Assembly: GCA_028015205.1 (NCBI GenBank)
Contig: CM051514.1
Span: forward strand, 36,534,150-36,598,149
Direction: 5' to 3'
From: Mytilisepta virgata
Taxonomy: Eukaryota; Mollusca; Bivalvia; Mytilida; Mytilidae
DNA: 64,000 bases
In this document: positions 11,532 through 21,948 of the stretch, one piece after another
Layout of the letters: each line of letters begins with the position of its first letter
Numbering within the stretch: the first letter of the stretch is position 1
The notes under the pieces: model-generated
The model's database searches: none
Seen by the model: only the letters and a program-made list of their open reading frames with translations
What the model was told of the DNA's origin: nothing
Made by a program: the position numbers and the translations under genes

Positions 11532-11856
11532 GTATGTTACCCGAGGGAATTGTTTTCAATTCTAGTTTTTGAGACCGTTTACTTGGTTTAATACAAGAGA
11601 GGATTGTTTCAATCCATTTTTTTATTGGTATTTAAACCTGCGCAATTTTGTAGCTTAGATAACCTCCTTTTTGCTGGTATAATTTTAGTTAGATGTTTTT
11701 TATAGATACTCCCGGTAGGTAAACTGTCACACGAATCCTGGTTTAAAGTTAGGAAATAAATTAAATAAATAGACTTGTTTGATAATTGATGCTGATTTCA
11801 TAATTTTGTACTTTGTTATAATAAAAGTTGTACTTTAAAAATCTTTGTTTTCCTAG

Positions 11857-12086
11857 CCTACAAGCATCCGAGAGATACGAACCAGGATGGGTACTCCATT
11901 ACACGGTCCAGGACTAGTCCCTACCGAACCCCACCGTGTATTGGGACCTGCTCCTGTTACATGTACCCCATTCAACATAGACACACTGGTTGTTTGTATG
12001 TCCCAGTGCCTAAAATAGCCGATCCACTCGCCAAACGATACTACTTTTGTGTCAGGGTGACCAAAAAGTTGTCTGAAGACATATAG
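11857..12086 (+). CDS. Candidate coding exon, unrecognised
   Basis: After a good pyrimidine-rich acceptor (gttttcctag) a locally GC-richer stretch stays open for 75 codons in one frame, ending with a protein-like stretch (DPLAKRYYFCVRVTKKLSED, stop). A second frame is also open for over 50 codons, so this may simply be GC-rich DNA. It does not join in phase with the tiny exon at 11515-11531. No family is recognised. Confidence 0.25.
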
Positions 12087-12584
12087 TTACTGGCTCAATA
12101 AAATGCCAGGGAGAATGCCCTCCAGAACAGCTAAAACACTTACTTAAAAAACATCAACTTTTAATGGCCTCGCCTCTTAGTGGTCAACCCATATATTATT
12201 ACTCTTGTCTGTCATTCACTCATTTTGCAATGAGTAGTTCTACATACTATTTTTCTAAACGCTGTCAGATATTGAGCTGATATTTGGTGTGCAAGTTTTA
12301 CTATGATGAGTTATAGATCAAGTTTACTTTTAGTTCTGCTCTGCTGATTTTTATCTAAAAGCTTTTGACTTTCAAAAAAAAAAAAAGGCAGGGGATCCCA
12401 AGGTGAAATTCAAACTCATAAGTTGAAAATAAACTAAATGATATTCTGTGTTTTAATACTTGTTCTTGTTAATATTTCTTTTTGATGAAGTTAAGTCAAT
12501 TAATGATATTTTATAGTCTGCAATCTATGTTATACTGTTATACTACAGTTTCATGTTAATTGATATTTTACAGTCTGCTTTCCA

Positions 12585-13300
12585 AGTGGTTTTATGCCAC
12601 ACCTAGGGGCAGTATGGGCTTTTTCGGTCTGTGGATCCGTTTGTTCGTCCATCCATTCGTTCTTTCGCCAGTCTGTCCCGCTTCGGGTTAAATGTTTTGA
12701 TCAAGGTCACGTTTTTATGCCCTTTACAGGACTTATTATGGTAAACCGTTGTCCGTCAATCCGTCTGTCAGTTAATAAGGAAAAAACACTTTCACCAAAT
12801 TGCAAGAATTTGTTAATTGTTTATATCTATTGACATGAGCTCCCTTTCGATTTTTATAAATATTAGATTTTACGTTTCCGAGTTGTGGGGTTTTATTTAT
12901 TAAAAAGGGGATTTTCCAGTTTTCCGACAATAACTCAAAAATGCTTATAGCAGTTTTCATGAAACTTTGGTGAATTGTTTACATCTATTGACGCTCCCTT
13001 TGTTTTTCATAAGTTTAAGATTTGACGTTTCGGAGTTTTGCGATTTAATTTATTAAAAGGGGTGATTTTCCAGTTCTCAGACAATTCTTTGAGCATCTAT
13101 CATGAAACACTTGTGACTGGTTTATATCTATGAAGATAACCTCCCTTTAGTTTTACATTAATTTACATGACATTGAGAAGTAATTGAACTTTATTCTTTG
13201 AAAAAGCGACGGCCGTATCATGTGCTCGTGACACAGCTGTTTATTGATGAGATTGAAGCCCAATCAACTTGAAACTAAGGGTTACCTATGCTATGACCTT
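12585..13300. repeat. Interspersed repeat with internal ~160-bp tandem units
   Basis: It starts with a 'ttatgccacacctaggggca' head and 'ccgtttgttcgtccatcc', typical of the same broad repeat type as 10085 and 19129. The interior repeats 'ttgttta.atctattga', 'ctccctt' and 'ttattaaaa.gggg.attttccagtt' about two and a half times. No gene is supported. Confidence 0.6.
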
Positions 13301-14555
13301 TATAACAATCTGCTACACTCATAGTGTCTGATCAATCACTCTTGTTACAAAGAGTAGGATATATATGTATGCATTTGTATATAGGTTAATATTTATAGAA
13401 TTGGTACAAACACATGTACATGATGTTAAACAGACATTTCATACCAACAAGATTAAATATTCCTACAATGTTGTAGAAAAGACGATCACCATTAGGCTGG
13501 GCTGAATTTTGGTGTGAGGCAGGACTCGACCAAGAGGGACTTTAAAAAACTTTCATCTCTAAATATATTGGTATGTATTATGCATCTTTGTTATTATTCA
13601 AAGCAACTTTGTATTAATATATTACAAAACTTAAAGGTTTAATTAAACACCTCCTCAACTGCTTATTTGATTTTGATGAAACTGAAAATAAACGGTCTCA
13701 AGTAAACAATGTATGTGCTCCTCCATGTTAGGATTTTGATGAATTCTGTGCAAAGTAAATATGAAAAAGAAACATACCTCCCATTTTGAGCTTGTAAATC
13801 TTAATAATCATGTTGTAGTTACTTTGTGTTTAATGTCATATGGCAAAATTGCGGGTACTTTGGTAATTTGCATAGCGGCCATTTTGGATTTCTCTGACGA
13901 CATTCATTACAAAGCATTAAACTTGCCCCAAAAAATAAAAATGCAAATATTCAAATTCTTATAACTCATAAGCAATTTGTCCGCATATAGGTACATTCTA
14001 CACAATATTAGCTCTCCTTTCGTGTGCAAATAAAAATTGTCAGCATTGAAAACTTTCGGCCAATTCAGTTTAAAAAACTGAAGCGTAACCGTAGTATAAC
14101 TGCTATATGAATTAACAAAAATTAGTTAAAAATGCAAATTCAAACTACAGATACAGATACAAGGCGAGATCATACATAAATTGTCCGCATATAGAGAACA
14201 ACTTTGGAGGATGAATGTAATAATGAAATAAGTTTTATCTCACCTGCTTTCATAACTTTTCGGCCAAAATGTTTTTAAAACATGATAATTTCAAGTCTCC
14301 CATAGCGTAATCCTTCAAATATGAAGCCTTTCCCCTCAGAATTAAACAAACAATTTGTAAATATCCGCCAAAGGAAGTTTTCATAGACACATTAGTTTAA
14401 GAGCCGAGACGGAAAAAGACTCTATTATCCGTAATTTTAACAATTTTATCATTTTCGATCTACAACTAAGGGAGGTAATTTGCTTAAAAGGGCTCAAGTC
14501 ACGTGATGCAAATGCCATGAATAATGTACCCAGCATTTTGCCATATGTTTTATAG
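13300..14555. other. Intron-like AT-rich sequence, no confirmed gene
   Basis: No tandem or inverted-end structure was found. A possible open stretch at about 13496-13569 (after 'accattag', before '|gtatgt') reads LNFGVRQDSTKRDFKKLSSL, but I could not connect it to the SET exon that follows at 14556. Confidence 0.4.
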
Positions 14556-14706
14556 GGTTTGGAGTGATAGCCAATACAAATTTCAAAAAGGGGGATTTCA
14601 TACTAGAGTATGTTGGGGAGCGTATTGATGGAGACAAAGCAAAAATCAGAGAAGAGGAAGGAAACTGCTATATTTTTGGCTATAAATATAATGACAGATT
14701 TCAGTG
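14556..14706 (+). CDS. SET-domain protein (KMT5A-like), N-terminal SET exon
   Basis: This 151-nt exon (acceptor ttttatag|, donor cagtg|gtaatt) encodes the first half of a SET lysine-methyltransferase domain: a G-F-G-V-I-A segment, then KKGDFILEYVGE and, later, NCYIFGYKYNDRFQW. This matches the order 'G.GV.A...F..GD.V.EY.G....C...F' of the KMT5A/SET8-type fold, which transfers methyl groups from S-adenosylmethionine to lysine. It begins in phase 1 and ends in phase 2. The split tryptophan codon (TG|G) is completed exactly by the exon at 21747, giving '...FQW-IDAS...', as expected for a real splice. The exon before it, which would carry the rest of the pre-SET region, was not found. The assignment to KMT5A rather than another SET branch is moderate. 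Confidence 0.8.
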
Positions 14707-15288
14707 GTAATTTTGAATAAAAATGTGTAATATCTACATGATCTATACAACAAAGGAAAAGACCAATTTCATTGAGCCGCAACTCCTCTGAAACTATACA
14801 AAGTCGGAAATATTGGCTAAAAAGAAGGCTTATGATTAGATACTCTTAACTCAGTCACAGAACTGCAATATCGCGGGTGTGTTCTAGTAATTTAAAAAAG
14901 ATGTGGTAGTGGAGCCCGATGATCGATTTTAATCGAAAATCAGTCCAGAGCATATTGTTACCTACAACTTTGTACAGACTTGTTAGAAAAATGTGGTTTA
15001 AACAAGGTTTTATGAATACAGATGCATTAAACCTTTAAATTGCAATATCCAACCATAAAATCTCCAGTAAATGAACTCACAAATTAGTGTATTCTTTATT
15101 AATCAATACATACATAGTACACAACATTTATTTTTAGAAATGTGACATGGTACACATGTACATGAAATATATACACATGATTCCTTGGAAATGTAAATAA
15201 CAATATTAACCGATTATTAATTGATCATTGATCGGTTGTGTAGAAGCGATAATCGATTATGAAATTTCTTCCGATTCCCAACACTAAC
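14707..15288. other. Intron sequence, no feature seen
   Basis: Start of the 7-kb SET-gene intron. AT-rich and without a coding frame, with only scattered short palindromes such as 'gataatcgattat' near 15249. Confidence 0.5.
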
Positions 15289-15500
15289 ATGTGGTATGAT
15301 TTCCAATGAGACCAACTCACAGATTCATTAACAGCTGTAGGTCACAGTGCGGCACCAATGAGCAAAGCCAATACCGCATAGTCAGCTATGGAAAGCCCCA
15401 AATGAAAAATGTTAAACAATTCCACCAAGATAAAACTGCTTTCTATTAAAATAAGGAGATGAGGTATGATAACCAATGAGACAACTATCCACCACAGTTT
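15289..15500. repeat. Bivalve-type interspersed repeat ('ccaatgagacaac' family)
   Basis: It contains 'gtggtatgatttccaatgag', 'acagctgtaggtcacagtgc', 'aatgagcaaagccaatacc' and 'gcatagtcagctat', then a second partial copy with 'ggtatgataaccaatgagac' near 15463. From memory this motif set is very abundant in mussel DNA. It serves here as a taxonomic hint and is not coding. Confidence 0.6.
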
Positions 15501-15878
15501 AAATGAAGTTAAAAGTGGATGTTTTGAATGTTTAGTAATCAAAATGGAAATCAAGTTAACTACTGTTTTAAATAAAAGTTAGACATGTTATTGTCTATGT
15601 GGAGCTGTAAGCGTACTTTTATTCCGGCGTGTGTTTATTCCGACAGGTAAATTAACACTAGTGTATTTAATCTATAAATAGTGTGAACAGGTAAGTGTAG
15701 TTGATATTTTGTTTATCGGTTGTAACTGGTAAATATTTACAAATATGTATTTAATTTGAACCAGTTTGTAGCATTTGTAATCCGTATCACTTGGGCGTTT
15801 ATTTTAATAGTTTTTTTATAATGAATGACCACGTTTAATGATGATTTATATCATGCGCACTAGTTCAAACAAAAGAAA

Positions 15879-17917
15879 ATGGAGCAAGACGAGTATAACG
15901 CTTTGCTGAATTATTTAAAAAGTCGCTCGTACAAAGATGACATTTCAGAGAATGAGAAGAGGAGAATTAGATCAAGGTCAAAAAAATTCCAGATAAAAGA
16001 AGTTGAAGGACTTGATTGTTTATATACCAACAAAAACCAGGTTGTAGTTACTTCGGACAAAAAGAAAAATGCTATGGATATCTGTCATATAACTAATGGA
16101 TGCCACTTGGGACGAGATAAAACATTTGACAAAATTAAAACTAGATACTACTTGAAAGGGATGTTTGCAGATGTATCAGATTACGTTAAAAAGTGTCAAG
16201 AGTGCCAGTTTACTAACAAAAAAACAGAAACGTATGTGCCACGCATGAACAGTGTTCAAATTGAGCCTAGAATATTTGGAAAAGTGGGAATAGATTTGAT
16301 CGGACCCTTCTTGAAAAAAAATAGAGAACCTTTGTCAGAAGCTGGTTATAGGTAAGGACTAAGGTTAGATTGCTTAGAAATACACTATAGGGTATTATGT
16401 ACCCGGAAATTATGCACGCTGGAAAGAAAGTGCGCTTACAATAACATGTAAATATACTGAAACCATGAATTTTTACATATCCGCAACTGTTTCTTGAGTA
16501 TAATTAAAAATATTATGTTTCCTGTTGAAAATATGATGTTTCTCCACTTTACATATAATTTCCCAACTGATATACACAAATATTGATCATACTTTTAAAG
16601 AATATTAGTTTTCAGCAATTTTAAGGAGCACTTACAATGTATTTATTTTCATGTAAAAATTTTGATGGGGTTACTACATGCCCCTGTGGGACAATAATTG
16701 GATTTATTAAAGAATTTGAATTTGTTATGGTAGGGCATTGTTTGTTTACTTCAACTTGTATAAAATGGTTTTACATCAGTTATTCTATATTTTTCAGATA
16801 TGTCTTAACCATAATGGATTACTTCAGCAAGTGGCCAGAAGCATACCCAATATATTCAAAATCCACCGAGGAAGTGGTTGATAAGTTACATCAGTTAATA
16901 TGTCGCTACGGAGTAATTTCTAACATTGTAAGTGATCAGGGAGGTGAATTTAATTCTAAATTAATTGAACTATTTACTTCCAAGTTTGAAATTCGTCACA
17001 TAACTACCAGCCCATATCATCCACAGGCCAACGGAATGATTGAAAAGTTTAATTCTACACTGAAAAGCATGTTAAACAAGTGTATAAAGGACCACGGAAG
17101 CAAGTGGCATGAGTATATAGACATAACACTTTTTGCATACCGTACATCACAACATGAATCCACAAAGGTAACACCCTTTTATGCTTTGTATTTAAGGGAG
17201 CCTATTCTGATAAACCAGGAGGAAATATCACCTATTGAAAATAAATCATCTGAAGTAAACGAACAGGCAATTCTGAAAACAATCGATAAACTACAGGAAG
17301 CTCGAGCGTCAGTTGAAAAAAAAATGTCTGAAAACATACATGTAGCACAGTCCAAACAAAAGGCTGCGTATGACCGTAGACATAATGTTGACTGTAAAGT
17401 ATACCAAACTGGTGATAAAGTTTTATTAAAGAACTTTTGTAGGAAGAAGGGCCTTTGTGAGCAAACTAGATATTTAGGTCCATATTTAATTCATGAGTAT
17501 TGTGGAAAAGGTTGTTACAAGTTAAAGTCAGAGGACGATAAAGTGATTGGTCCATATAACCAAAAAAGTTTGAAGAAATATTATGATGCAGATGAATATG
17601 ATGAAGGAGAATTGGATGAAAATAATAATGATATTGATGGTGAATCAACAGAAACAGCAGAAAGTGAACTGGAGCATGTGGAGTCTGACAGTGACAATGA
17701 CATTTATATTACTCAAAATAAATTTCAAAGCACCCCTAAGGATTTAGGCACATTTGTAGATCCTTCAGTTAATGATAGTATTAGTGATTATTTTGATTTA
17801 AATACACAAAACCCAGTAAGTTTCGATATTGAAATTGAAGAAATGATTGAACATAGTAGACCAAAGAGACAAAGAAAACTCAAGCAGTCTAGCATTTACG
17901 AGTATTACTCCAAATAA
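15879..17917 (+). CDS. DDE integrase/transposase, GINGER/KRBA2-GIN1-like, one intron
   Basis: Exons 15879-16351 and 16798-17917 join in phase (AG|A arginine) to give 530 residues with no stop or frameshift. The intron (446 nt) has donor atag|gtaagg and acceptor tttttcag. Domains in order: zinc-binding H2C2 (H70, H76, C106, C109); RNase-H-fold integrase core with D139 in VGIDLIG, D204 in SDQGGEF and E240 in GMIEKFN, a D-64-D-35-E spacing; a C-terminal GPY/F-type module around YLGPYLIHEY; then an acidic tail (DEYDEGELDENNNDID) and a basic end (RPKRQRKLK) that could be a nuclear signal. It would bind the element ends and catalyse strand transfer in the nucleus. All catalytic residues are present. 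The 5' start is the first in-frame ATG. An AATAAA lies 157 nt past the stop (18074). It is more likely a live or recently live transposase than a domesticated gene, because the ends and target duplication persist. Confidence 0.9.
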
Positions 17918-18073
17918 GTAGTATTCCTTATAATCATGATAATACATGTACATAAATACATCACATACATTGACATTTAAATGATAAGTACATTGTAATA
18001 TATGTGTTCAACTGAAGTCATAATTTGTGTGTGAATATACAAATTAATCTAATTGATGTTAGAATTATTGATG

Positions 18074-18079
18074 AATAAA
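18074..18079 (+). terminator. Putative polyA signal of the integrase gene
   Basis: AATAAA located 157 nt after the integrase stop codon, inside the transposon and before its 3' foldback. Confidence 0.5.
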
Positions 18080-18342
18080 TTTGGTCCTGAATATAATTTA
18101 TTTATTTTAAAATTCTGAGAGTTTTGTAGGTTGTAGGTTGAGTAATTTGCATCAGTGTTAGAATATATTTTATTTAACCGCCAGATTTTTTTTCCCACAC
18201 TTGGTGTCTGTCACGGTCTTATTTCCTTGAAAAATAATTGTGATAGGTTATATTTGCTATCATTTTGTGCCCATCATTCAACATGTTCAAGTGTTTTATT
18301 TTTTTTTATTAAGGAATGATTGCACTAGATTATTCGTTTGTT

Positions 18343-18751
18343 CAGTGTATTTTTTCCAGAGGAAAAGTTACACTAGTGTAAAATTTCCAAAGGAATTACT
18401 GCACTAGGTTTCTTTTTCCATGCTTACAATTAATTATTCTTTTGTCAAGTTGTGTATCCAAAACAATCCTCAAAGCGATTTTATAAATTTTTTTCTAGCA
18501 TAAATTATCCTAGTGTATAATTTCCACATGAAATTTATTCGTTAGTGTTTACTTTGATATTTTAACCCCCCAAAAAAGCCCATGCCCCATTTTTTTAATA
18601 GTTCCCCAAAAATAAATCCCTTTTAAGAATGTTTTGGATACACAACTTAACAATGGATAATTTACACTAGGCCTGGAAAAAGGAACCTAGTGCAGTAATT
18701 CCTCTGGAAATTTTACACTAGTGTAACTTCTCCTCTGGAAAAAATACACTG
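18343..18751. repeat. Large foldback in the 3' end of the GINGER-like element
   Basis: Two arms of about 130 bp (18343-18475 and roughly 18627-18751) are inverted copies at about 90% identity, with shared motifs such as 'cagtgtattttttccagagg', 'ttacactagtgtaaaatttcc' and 'agttgtgtatccaaaac'. The right arm overlaps the 3' TIR, so the left arm is effectively an extra TIR-like copy in the orientation of the 5' end. It could be a nested MITE derivative or a duplicated end. Confidence 0.85.
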
Positions 18752-18773
18752 GTGGAAAGAATACACTGTTACA

Positions 18774-19128
18774 GAGCTGGTGTATCCTCTCATGTTATCA
18801 GCAATACAAGTTCATTTATTATAGGACATCTTTCAGATATGAATGAGTGCCTGAAGTCAGAAACACTATTTTTTGTAGCCTAAAATGTATTGTCTTTGTA
18901 ATTGAAAAGTTATCAGTTTCTTAAAATTATTCCAATTTGCTGCTTTCTAATACGGTAATAATCAAAGCGCTATTTTGTTGCATTTGTAAACAAACATGTA
19001 GTTTTATTTCAGAACAGTTTCCTGTGTTAGATTATCATATCTAGATGTATAATCTAGTATATGGAGAATGTATAATTTTTAATGTTGACATCTCTTTATT
19101 TATTAATTAACAGACCAGTTTGACTCTT
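18774..19128. other. Intron sequence between the GINGER-like element and the next repeat
   Basis: About 350 bp, AT-rich, with no coding frame and no repeat structure seen beyond the target duplication at its left edge. Confidence 0.5.
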
Positions 19129-19409
19129 ATGCCCCCGCCGTAGGGGAGGGGCATTCAGTTTTACCCTTGTCCGTCTGTACCTACGTACGTCCCAAAATTG
19201 GTTTCTGTTCTCTCACTTGGGTTTGCCTCAACCAAATGTTATGAAAATTATATATTTAGAAATGCTTATTACCACAAAACACAGATCAAGTTGAATTTTG
19301 ATGGCGTCACTAAAACCGTTCTAGAGTTATGCCCCTTTATAAATGGAAAAATTTAAAAAGAATTCGTTTCCGTTCTGAAGTTTGCCTCAACCAAATGTGA
19401 TGCAACTTA

Positions 19410-20649
19410 ATGTGGATTCATTTATTTTGTGGATACCAATTTTCGTGGATAGAGGAAAAAAGGCATTTCGTGGAATACCTAAATTCGTGGATTGCTGGAT
19501 TAGAAAAAAATAAAAAGTTGTTGAAATACTTCAATTTGTGACTTGGCAAATCAGATATCATGAAAATACTGCGACAAAACATGCCGATCAAACTTGATAT
19601 TGTACAGTAAAGTACTGATTTAAAGCGCTCATTAAACAAAAGTCTAACAAACAGATTCTTTAAATTTGTAACAGAACAATTAAAGCTTGTCATGAATTTA
19701 ACAAGATTAACAAAATCCATAATTATTTACTCATTAGGTTAAACAGGTGTGAAATATATATTGACAAAATTGCAATAACTTGTCATCAAATACCTCGGGG
19801 CATATACATACATATTTTTAATCCGATTACGATCAATAATTTCTGCTTTATTATCTTTTGACAAGATATTTTTACTGTAATTTTGAACAGATATATCATG
19901 TTATTTAAAGGAGGGGTATTTGCGAAAAATACCAGTCGAGAGAATGTTAAATTTCACAAGCCGTAAGGCTAAGGAAATTCATTCTCAAGACTGGTATTTT
20001 TCCCAAATACCCCTCAAGAACATGCTATATCTGTTTAATTACACCAAATGTTAACGTACAAAACGCATTGATGATCGTAACATTACAAGCGTCCAGTCGG
20101 ATAGAGTATTTTTTGGCAAATACCACGACAGAGAGGGTAAAAAAGGCATATCCTTTTTGCATATACCCCGGTGCTGTTTAAAAATAAACGATATTCATTT
20201 GATAAAAGTAAATTGGTGAAAAATACACTGGCTATCAACCAATCAAAACCCAGGATTTTTACATAAGGTGTAATTAATGAGAAAGTCTGTATTGTTTAGG
20301 TCTACTAAGGATTAAGATTTTTCTTAAATGTTTGAATAAAAAACCGGAAGTGAATTCCGCGACAATTTACACAGTCAAAATCTTTTTAAAGAAAATTGTT
20401 TGAGCGTTTATATGTTACCAAAGACAAAATTACATTAAAAACAGTATCCTCTGTGGATATAGCTAACTCATCATATGTCAGAATTAAAGTACATTCTGTA
20501 AAAACACAATTGTTCAAATGTCCGTGGTTTCAAACTTCAGCTCATTTAAACAAGAGTAAAAATATTATTTTTCGTTGGATATTTAAATTCGTGGTTTACT
20601 GGGACCCACGAAAATTTGTATACAACGAATATTATTAATGAATCCACAG
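19410..20649. mobile_element. 1240-bp TIR element with TA target duplication (Tc1/mariner-type size class)
   Basis: The ends are inverted copies, [a/c]tgtggattcatt at 19410 and its complement ending at 20649, with subterminal 'ttcgtgg' motifs repeated in inverted order. The host repeat reads '..aactta' before and 'tatacacaat..' after, so removing the element plus one TA restores the 'cttatacacaat' seen in sibling units. No transposase frame is present. The interior contains a strong hairpin at 19886-20036. Confidence 0.8.
19886..20036. repeat. Long imperfect hairpin inside the TA-flanked element
   Basis: Inverted arms of about 60 nt, from 'aacagatatatcatgtt...gaggggtatttgcg' to 'cccaaatacccctc...aacatgctatatctgtt', with paired 'aaaataccagtc' / 'gactggtattttt'. 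The loop region holds 'cacaagccgtaaggct'. A related but weaker inverted pair follows at about 20107-20170. Confidence 0.85.
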
Positions 20650-21282
20650 TATACACAATTCTTATTATTACACAATACAGATCAAGTTTGAATTTTGGTA
20701 GCGTCATTCTAACTGTTCTAGAGTTATGTCCCTTTATAAATGGAAAACTTACAAATTTTTTAGTTTTCATTCTCTAACTTACGTTAATCTCAACCAAATG
20801 TTTTGAAACTTATACACAATGTTTATTACCACAAAACACAGATCGAGTTTGAATTTTTATGGCGTCACTTTAACCGTTCTAGAGTTATGCTCCATTTAAG
20901 GAATGGAAAAATTGCTAGATTTTTAGTTTCCATTCTCTAACTTAAGTTTGCCTCAATGAAATTTAAAAAAAAAATAGATGAAACTTAATGCTTACATGTA
21001 TTACCACAAATCACATATCAAGTTGAGTTTTGGTGGCACTTCTTTCACCATTATCGAGTTAAGCCCCTTTATAAATCGAAAAATTGCAAAATATTTAGTT
21101 TCCATTCTGTAACTTAAGTTTGCCCCAACCAAACATTATGAAACCTATACACAATACTTATTTTCACAAAACACAGGTTAAGTACAACTTTGGGTAGTGT
21201 CACTTATATCGTTCTTAAGTTTTGTCCCTTTATAATGTTGTATACGAGCGGGGGCATCATCATTTATTAGCCCCCTACCGAT

Positions 21283-21700
21283 GATAATTGGTTTATAGTT
21301 CTATCATTACAAGTTACAGTTCGAGTTTGAATTTTGTTCTGGTTTGATGTTGTTGTGCAGAGTTATGGCCCTTGAACGATGAAAATTCACTCAAAATCAG
21401 TTTTCTGCACTTTTTTTCGTCATGCTAGAAGATATTGACTTGAAAATTGGTATGTAGTTTAATCATGACAAGTTACAGATCAAGATCGAATTTTGTTGTG
21501 GTCTGATGATTTTGTGCAGAGTTATGATCCTTGAATTTAGAAAATTCACTTAAATAATCAGTTTTCAACATTTTTTTGTCATGCATGAATATATTGACTT
21601 GATATTTATTACATGTACTAATATATAGTTTACACCATGACAAATTATAGATCAAGTTAGAATTTTGTTCCAATACAATGAATTTTTAACCAGTAGGGGA
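21283..21700. repeat. Tandem repeat, about 180-bp unit, 2.2 copies, just before the SET exon
   Basis: Units share 'tttaatcatgacaagttaca', 'agatcaag..tgaattttgtt', 'tggt.tgatg..tttgtgcagagttatg' and 'cagttttc.aca.ttttttcgtcatgc'. The head 'gggggcatcatcatttatta' resembles the 19129 family. Non-coding; ends within 50 bp of the SET exon at 21747. Confidence 0.65.
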
Positions 21701-21746
21701 CTATGTATTGCAATGCAATACTCACAGAATGCTTGTTTATTTCAAG

Positions 21747-21948
21747 GATTGATGCCTCAAATACACTATGTGAACGGCTAGGTGGTCTGGTAAATGACGC
21801 AGAAGAAGGTACAAAGGAATGCAATTGTAAAATGAAACTTACTGTGGTTAACAAGTACCCAAGACTGTGTCTTTTTTCCAAGCGTGATATCAAGCAAGGG
21901 GAGAAAATTCGTTATGATTATGGAGAGGAGTCAAAGAAGTTGCCATGG
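21747..21948 (+). CDS. SET-domain protein (KMT5A-like), C-terminal SET exon
   Basis: This 202-nt exon (acceptor tttatttcaag|, donor ccatgg|gtaata) continues the exon at 14556-14706 in phase. It encodes W-IDAS....RLGGLVNDAEEG...CNCKMKL, then LCLFSKRDIKQGEKIRYDYG and ends at KLPW. The last part is the canonical SET 'A.RDI..GEE..YDYG' motif including the catalytic-site tyrosine. In KMT5A-type enzymes the preceding motif is normally N-H-S followed closely by N-C. Here the histidine position is aspartate (VNDAEE) and extra residues precede N-C, so activity is uncertain. It ends in phase 0. The 7-kb intron before it carries the GINGER-like transposon and nested repeats. Confidence 0.85.

Larger units (their letters stand above)
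15606..18773 (+). mobile_element. GINGER-like cut-and-paste DNA transposon, apparently complete
   Basis: The element starts TGTAAGCGTA at 15606 and ends ..CTGTTACA at 18773. The terminal 60 bp of each end are inverted copies of roughly 70% identity (shared: tgtaa, ttcc, gtgt, 'cactagtgta'). It is flanked on both sides by the 4-bp direct repeat GAGC (15602-15605 and 18774-18777). TIRs starting TGT, 4-bp target duplications and a gypsy-like integrase are hallmarks of the GINGER1 superfamily as I recall it. The 3168-bp interior holds one gene, the integrase at 15879-17917, and no reverse transcriptase, protease or LTR. It sits in the SET-gene intron on the same strand. Confidence 0.8.
19129..21257. 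mobile_element. Repeat with 'atgcccccgc/gcgggggcat' ends, split by an insertion
   Basis: It begins atgcccccgc (19129) and ends gcgggggcat (21248-21257), a 10-bp inverted pair. The body is a series of units of roughly 150-180 bp sharing 'ttgcctcaaccaaatgttat', 'ttattaccacaaaacacag', 'accgttctagagttatg' and 'ccctttataaatgg'. A 1240-bp element (19410-20649) interrupts it. Without that it would be about 890 bp. Non-autonomous, with no coding sequence. Confidence 0.7.

Noticed and set aside
16637..16797. N-terminal extension of the second integrase frame (starting at 16637)
   Set aside because: This part is the intron: the frame merely stays open through it. The splice acceptor at 16797 restores the canonical 'GYRYVLTIMDYFSKW' order.
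15879..17917. Ty3/gypsy LTR retrotransposon
   Set aside because: No LTRs, reverse transcriptase, RNase H or gag near the integrase; TIRs with a 4-bp duplication fit a DNA transposon better.
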